From assembly GCA_037179385.1 (NCBI GenBank), contig CM074179.1, positions 72,778,719 to 72,842,718 of the forward strand: 64,000 nucleotides of DNA. The letters run 5' to 3'. The DNA comes from Holothuria scabra. Lineage: Eukaryota; Echinodermata; Holothuroidea; Aspidochirotida; Holothuriidae. The position numbers and the translations under genes are program-made. The notes under the pieces were generated by a model, which worked only from the letters and a program-made list of their open reading frames with translations, was not told the DNA's origin and searched no databases. Below, piece by piece: positions 58,302 to 64,000 of this stretch (position 1 is its first letter; every line of letters starts with the position of its first letter).

Positions 58302-58633
58302 CACTGTAAAAAAAAAAGCTCTTAATTTAAGTAAAAACACTTAAATTAATGGTGTCATTTCAAGAGGTCAAGGTACTTGAATTTAGTGTTTAACTTCTTA
58401 GAATAAGTGCTATTTCTCTTAAATCAAGGGAAAAACTCTTAAATTAATGGTGTCATTTCAAGAGGAATAAGGCACTTAAATTTAGTGACACCTAATTGCA
58501 GTATTTTTCAACTGAATTTAAGAAGCAAATCTGGCAAAACAGGCAACATTGGTGAAACAGGCAACACTGTCACTGGATTCAAGAGGGGCTGAAATTCCAA
58601 GCTCTAGATTGAAGAGCAGTTTTTTTTACAGTG
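58302..58633. mobile_element. MITE with CACTGTAAAA ends and TA target
   Basis: Left end CACTGTAAAAAAAAAAGCTC and right end, reversed, CACTGTAAAAAAAACTGCTC are inverted repeats, with TA on each side (58300-58301 and 58634-58635). The interior repeats AATTTAAGT/ACTTAAATT and a duplicated segment (TTAATGGTGTCATTTCAAGA at about 58347 and 58446). TA target use suggests Tc1/mariner relatives; no transposase. Confidence 0.8.
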
Positions 58634-58635
58634 TA

Positions 58636-61600
58636 TACACTTTACACATGTACAGGCTAATTATCATATCAATTAATTTTAGCCAGGTCTTTCCTATTGC
58701 AGAATAGAAAGTTGTGATGGGAATCTAAATGTGTACAGTACTTGGCTTATTTTGAATTTTTAATCCATAGTTCAATGCAACTTTTGAAACTGAGAGGAGC
58801 AAAGGCCGGGGAGGGGGGAGGGGTAGGTTGCAGCTTTATAGATTGACATCCTAGCTGGTCATTTGGAGACATTGACTTTACTTGGCTTGCCTATATGGTT
58901 GACAAAGTTCTTCCAATTGTTTGTTCCAAAGCTGACAAACTTGTGCATAATATCAAGAGTTTCTCTGTATTAAACAAACCATGTTTGGTTGGAAAAAGTC
59001 AAATTATATGCAAATTTGAAGAGTGATTATCTCAAAGGACAGGGAATTATCATTTCCCATCTAAGACCCATCTCCCAGGCCAGTGTTATTGATGCAAATT
59101 TTTATTGCAAAGTTCAGTAAACACAGTATAGCGGAACTGGGGGTGTCACCATGAGTTGGTGTGTATCTTGTATGCCAGAAAATTTCTGGCTTCACAAACA
59201 TACTCGAGATGGCCAGAAACAGACCTTCTTGTTGTTCTAAGTTGTAAAGTAGGAGTATAGAGTGGAGAAATTTAAATGCTGTGTCCAAAAAATGGAACCA
59301 TCTCAGAAAATACAATAGAATCTGACTGTTAAACAACTAGCAAAATGTGAATTTGAACTGAGGAAAATGAGCTTACAAGGCGGGTTGTTCTGCAAAGTTT
59401 ATTTTTTGCAAAGTGTACAGTAGGCCTGCTTTGATTTTCTTTAAATTTTTTGATGTCAGATTTCAGTGTTTAATTCATGTTTCTGTAGACTTGGTGTCCA
59501 ATAGTCTTATTTTACCTTACTATACAACCATGATCCCTGGACAATTCTCACAAAGATAATCCCCAAGATCAGCCGAGAGCAACATCCGGTAATTCCGCTC
59601 TTGGCTAAAGTTATGAGTGGGTTTAGGCTAGCTGACAAAAGCTTGCTTCAAGACCTGCGGAATTTAAAGGGTCTTAAAAGCCGTTTACAGTTTAATGCAG
59701 CTTAAAGCATTGCTGCAATAGTATCTTCTTTTTAATTAAAATGCCAAGAAATTGACAGTTCCCTAACTTTTATGGAAATTGAAAAGCAGGGGGATTATTC
59801 ACCTTCCTCTGGGAGGGAAAGGCAGGGAATAATTTAGCATTCAAATTTTGCATAGCAGTTTTGAAGATTTTTGAGATGTTTCACACATTGTTTGTGATTG
59901 TGAAAATGCAAGGGTTATGCACACAAAAATTTGCAAAACAATTTTTCATTTGTGTAGCTCAACTTGGTCTATTTGTGTAGCAAATTGTGATGCCATACTG
60001 GATAAAATATTCCCTGGAAGGACATATCTCTCGTACCCCCTCTCACGGAAAGACTGTACTGGCAGATTATTAATATCATGGCTGTCAGTCAATAGTGTTC
60101 AAAATTTGCATAGCAGCTTTGAGGTTTCTGGGCTTGAAAGCCCTCTTCTTAAAACAATATTGACAAGCTGACAACCCTTGTGAATATGTGTACAAAATGG
60201 GCTGCTCAGTTTTGTATTTAAATTTATTCATAGATCTAGCAATTTGTCCACTTTTTGTGTAAATGGCAATGCAATTTGTCAGATAAATTATTTTCTGATC
60301 AATATGTGAAATTCATCTCATTTAGTTTATTGCAAAATGTCAATTTGCATAAAGTATGTCTCAAAACTACATTGCTAGGGCATTTAACACTTATGTTTAG
60401 GCATATTTTCTGCCAAGATTAGAAATCCTTTTTGGTGATGGCACAAACATGCCACTGTACACAAAGTGACCTAGAACTTACTATTATTGAAATGTGAAAC
60501 TGTCCCCTAGGGAGAGTCTCAAACTTCCTAAACATTTTACTTTTAGAAATACATGTGTGAGAAAATATAAATAACTGCCTTAGAAGTATTGAAAAATCAA
60601 CCTAATATGAGGTAAGGGGCCTGACCTCTGTGACCCCGAAGGTCAAATTGTAACCAGAGGGAATCTATTTTGTTCAATGAAACATGGAAAAATTGTAAGG
60701 AACTTTTGGTGGTGTCTGGTTGGTTGTGTGAATGGTATTTTATTAGTAATGTATTGGTAATGCTAGTACAGACTGATCACTTGTAGTGTCACAGGATGTT
60801 GAAAATACAGAAATTTTTCTTTGAACTGTTGGCAATTTGAGGATGTGACTTTGCAGATTTTGGAAGTTTCCAATTTGTCAGATATCACAGGTGTGGAAAG
60901 TTAAATGGAAGGAAAGCAGATGAAGTATTTGAAACCCACTCATGTGGATATCTCCAAAGCCCTTTTGGAGAGCTAATTATTTACAGTAGAACCACAGGCC
61001 AGGGGGAGCTAGTGAGAAAAACTTGAAAATTAAAGATATGGTGAAATCATACAAGGAGTAGGTCCTCATAAACTTGCATAAGTTGCTAATTGACTGGCTA
61101 GGAAAGTGCACGTGGCAAATCAGGGTGGTGTGCCGTCATCAAGTCTGATCAAGAGCTGTTGGATTGATTTGTTGGAAATCATGGTCGAGAAAGAAATTGA
61201 AATGGGCAAATTAGTGTGGCTTTCTACGAAGGAAGAATTAATTTATGGTGGGGTGAATGTGAAGTGTAGGTTAACTTTACAAGGAAATAAAACTGCACAG
61301 AGTTAAAGTGTACTTGTGCAGACTGTTGCTTTGCTTATTTGATGTAGTAGCTTAACACATTTTTGCAATGATCCCAGTACGTGTTGCCACTGTCAACGAT
61401 ATGTTTTCCAACTTGCATGCAAGTTTTGATTTTTAGTATTACTTTCAGTAAATTACAGTATTTAGTACATGCCTCAGTAGAAAACCAATTTGGCGTGCTT
61501 GATTATCTTCTGAAAATCCCTAACTTCTTCACAGCCAATTTCCATTGCTGTAAAAGCATTATTCTACCATTGCAGCAATTTTGAAAACCATGCAGCAATT

Positions 61601-62670
61601 TCCTGTAATATTATTCACGTGAAGATGAACGGAAACTTATCAGGGTACGTAGAGTAATATTATAAAGGTGGCTGCAAAAGTGTTACCAAATTCATAATTT
61701 CATCTAAGATGGTTATATTTATTCTATGGTTTGATAGGCTAACAGTAAGTAGGCCTATGTGTTTCCCATCTTGGCTAGGAGATGGCATGCATTGGCCTAA
61801 GACAAATCATAAGTTGTGTTTGAGGATTCTTAAGAGTAGGGATGGGAAAGGGTGAGTGTGATCAAACCTTCTTGTTTGAGAACCATTTTTAACTCCACAT
61901 TAAATTGAAAAGTTGCATCCATTAGTCAACCATCAGACACTATTAGGCTTTATGACTATAACTTACTGTACAGTAAGCCAAGGCATTATGTTGCATGTAG
62001 ACCTATGTTATTCACAGTTCTGTGTGCTGTACCGTACATAATTGTCTGTTTGCATTCTCTCCCCCAGCCTGACAGTGGGTTTGTTTGGATTTAATAGATG
62101 CAAAGAAATTCAAGATACTATACTATGTGTACAGTCCTCTACATTTGATAGAGCCCAAGAATGTGAATACACGGTTAAATCCCAGTCATAAAAAGTGTAG
62201 TGAATTCCATTTTGCTGGTTGCTACCACAGCATCAGTCTGTTTTTACAATGTCTGATTATTTATTACTTCAGTGTCATACAGCCAATCTCTTGAGATATG
62301 TGAACCTCAAAGAATGAAAACAGCCATCAGTCATTACTCCTCAGTCCTACCATCCCCACCAATATGAATTCAGAAAGGTGTCTTGGCTTTGAGCTAAAGG
62401 TTGTCATGCTGAACAGTACAGTAACGAGAGCTAATTGGTAAATAAGCTGTGTGAGCAATTGAAGATGAATGTACATCTAATTGATCTATTGGGGAATGTG
62501 TAGAAGATACATCTTAAGTTGACAGTAAAGGCAGTTCAAGAATCATGGTCTGAGTCCAAATAGATCTGCTAAACAATTGAAACTTAGGGTTCTAATTTTT
62601 TGGCTGGGTTAAAATAATTTGTTCAGTTCCATCTAAGACACCCTGCAGTTTTCTCCTTATAAGGATACCG
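58636..62670. other. AT-rich DNA, few repeats; possible intron
   Basis: No conserved exon recognised. A plus-strand frame at 61106-61306 and an acceptor-like tract before CCTGACAGTGG at about 62066 were considered but lack support. Low transposon density resembles the HIKESHI introns. A degenerate partial module lies near 59137-59217. Confidence 0.4.
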
Positions 62671-62967
62671 GTGCTATGGCAGAGTGGATAAAGGCGGTGG
62701 CATTTGAAGTGATGAAGCTTAGCAACCGGGAGGTCTGGGGTTCGATTCCTGGCCGGGTCAAAGTAAGGTGGGTTTTTCATCCAAGAGCAATCTACGGTTT
62801 TCCCATTTGAACTGGCCTTTGAAAAAATACGAGATTTGTTGAGTTGGTTGCCACCCTACGTGAAGTTTTAATTCATAAGCCACACCTTCTCCCACATTTG
62901 TGGTCGCTTAGCGTCATAAAACAACTGCCCTTCAAGGCCCGATTATTATTATTATTACTATTATTAT
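62671..62967 (+). mobile_element. tRNA-derived SINE
   Basis: The head has RNA polymerase III promoter boxes: A box TGGCAGAGTGG (62677-62687) and B box GGTTCGATTCC (62739-62749). A unique body of about 190 bp follows, and the element ends with an ATT/ACT-type tail (62942-62967). The acceptor arms of a tRNA do not pair, so it is a SINE and not a tRNA gene. Confidence 0.85.
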
Positions 62968-64000
62968 CTTCCCATCTGAACTGGCTGTTCAAAAAATGAA
63001 AAATTAAAAAAGCAAAAAGAAAAAAAAATATATACTTTGATGTCATTGCTCAGCCACTAGGCATGAAGTTGAAATTGTAATCCAGCTGCTGGTCACAGTT
63101 GCCACTTTGGTAGCTTGTGGCATTTTAGAGCAAATGTATGCCATTTCAGGCAGAAATGAAAGCCTGAAATGTCTTGGCTAGCCTCATCTTTACAGTGCGC
63201 AGTAGCTCAGCTGGTGGAATTTGGTTCCATTGCCAAGTTTGAATGATTTGTAAACAGATTTTTTGGAAGTCCAGTATAAAACTCAGCCTGTGGGCCAGGA
63301 CTTGGAGAGGAAGGCATGCCTGAGGAGGGAGTGTTGTTCTTAGGGTAAGTTTACTGTACAGGACCAGGCCTTAATTGAGCTTTAAATTCTCCAGGTGTGC
63401 TACAAATCTTCCGCTACATAAAATTAAGAAGTGTGGTACTCTAGGTGTGCTGTTTGTTTCAAATCTTCATCTATTAGGGTACAAAAAATTGACACTGCTT
63501 AAAGTGATTTCAGGTGAGTGCAATTGCACTCCCATACCTAAAAATTCAAGGATGATAGGCCTACTTTTTGTCAATTTTTCAGAATCAGAGTGACTGCATG
63601 TAACTTCAAACTTGTTTCAAGTTGGTAGGAAGTTTGACTCGTGCCTATAAGATTGTAACAACATCAGTTGATGTGACTTTCAGGACTTCTGTTTTACACT
63701 GTAGGAACAGGAACACCACAAGGCATATATGGGTCTTTATTTTAATTAGGGTACCAATGGTAAAATACGCTGTTAAGGGCAACTGTCTCGCTGTTTTAAT
63801 CCACATTGTCTTTGCTATGCTTTCATTTTGTCCTCACTATTCATGCAAGTGCATACTCTTCAAAAAATAAAAATCATTGGAAGTTAATCCTCCCAGTTTT
63901 GATGAAAAAGTGCCTAAAATCAGCAATTTTGGGGGCAAAAAGTGTGACATTTAGACTACCATAGCAGGAGTTACATTTTCCATTATTTTTACACTTATTT
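62968..64000. other. No gene recognised
   Basis: Starts with a second, altered copy of a SINE body segment (CCCATCTGAACTGGCTGTTC at 62971-62990 versus CCCATTTGAACTGGCC at 62802). Short frames without motifs follow to the window edge. Confidence 0.45.

Noticed and set aside
61106..61306. A coding exon of a plus-strand gene
   Set aside because: The acceptor and donor are weak and the peptide shows no family I can name.
62671..62760. A tRNA gene
   Set aside because: A and B boxes are good, but the acceptor arms do not pair and a SINE body with an ATT-type tail follows.

Overview
The window is eukaryotic nuclear DNA, AT-rich and intron-rich, with small exons set in long stretches of transposon debris. 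Every part that can be named fits an invertebrate deuterostome, most likely an echinoderm. The palindrome TAGGCCTA occurs about 25 times by hand count, which in my experience is typical of echinoderm DNA; this is an impression, not a test. There is no sign of bacterial, phage or organellar sequence.

Two host genes can be recognised, both on the minus strand. (1) The 5' end of an ARHGAP39/Vilse-like RhoGAP gene: a short first coding exon at 12481-12494 and an exon carrying the first WW domain at 8237-8341. The rest of the gene should lie beyond the left edge. (2) A complete HIKESHI gene, the nuclear import carrier for HSP70, in four coding exons (36900-36935, 32990-33224, 30534-30661, 28334-28534). 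All phases agree and the product is 199 residues. A perfect three-unit heat shock element lies about 236 bp upstream of its start codon. A sequence resembling the first 50 nt of U2 snRNA lies further upstream. A possible unassigned promoter and first exon on the plus strand lies at 50271-50693.

The largest mobile element is a 6.4-kb Ty3/gypsy-type LTR retrotransposon on the minus strand (51367-57793) with 335-bp LTRs, a tRNA-Leu-type primer binding site, gag, protease and pol. It has a textbook -1 frameshift signal between gag and protease, but also three lesions: a frame break in gag, an in-frame stop between protease and pol, and a short deletion in reverse transcriptase. Other elements are several hAT-like DNA transposons and MITEs with clear target duplications (4299-4502, 5307-6226, 8876-11258, 16773-16953, 23098-25541, 44639-44922, 46706-46998), TTAA-flanked MITEs, a family of ACTCT-rich foldback elements (three copies), a long inverted-repeat element, three 5'-truncated LINE fragments, a tRNA-derived SINE, and a 23-bp minisatellite inside HIKESHI intron 2.

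Two items stand out among the repeats. A hammerhead ribozyme of the Penelope-like retroelement type lies on the minus strand at 40925-40985. A roughly 100-bp module made of two palindromic blocks recurs at ten or more places, inside transposons whose terminal repeats differ and also as a short tandem array at 41661-42110.
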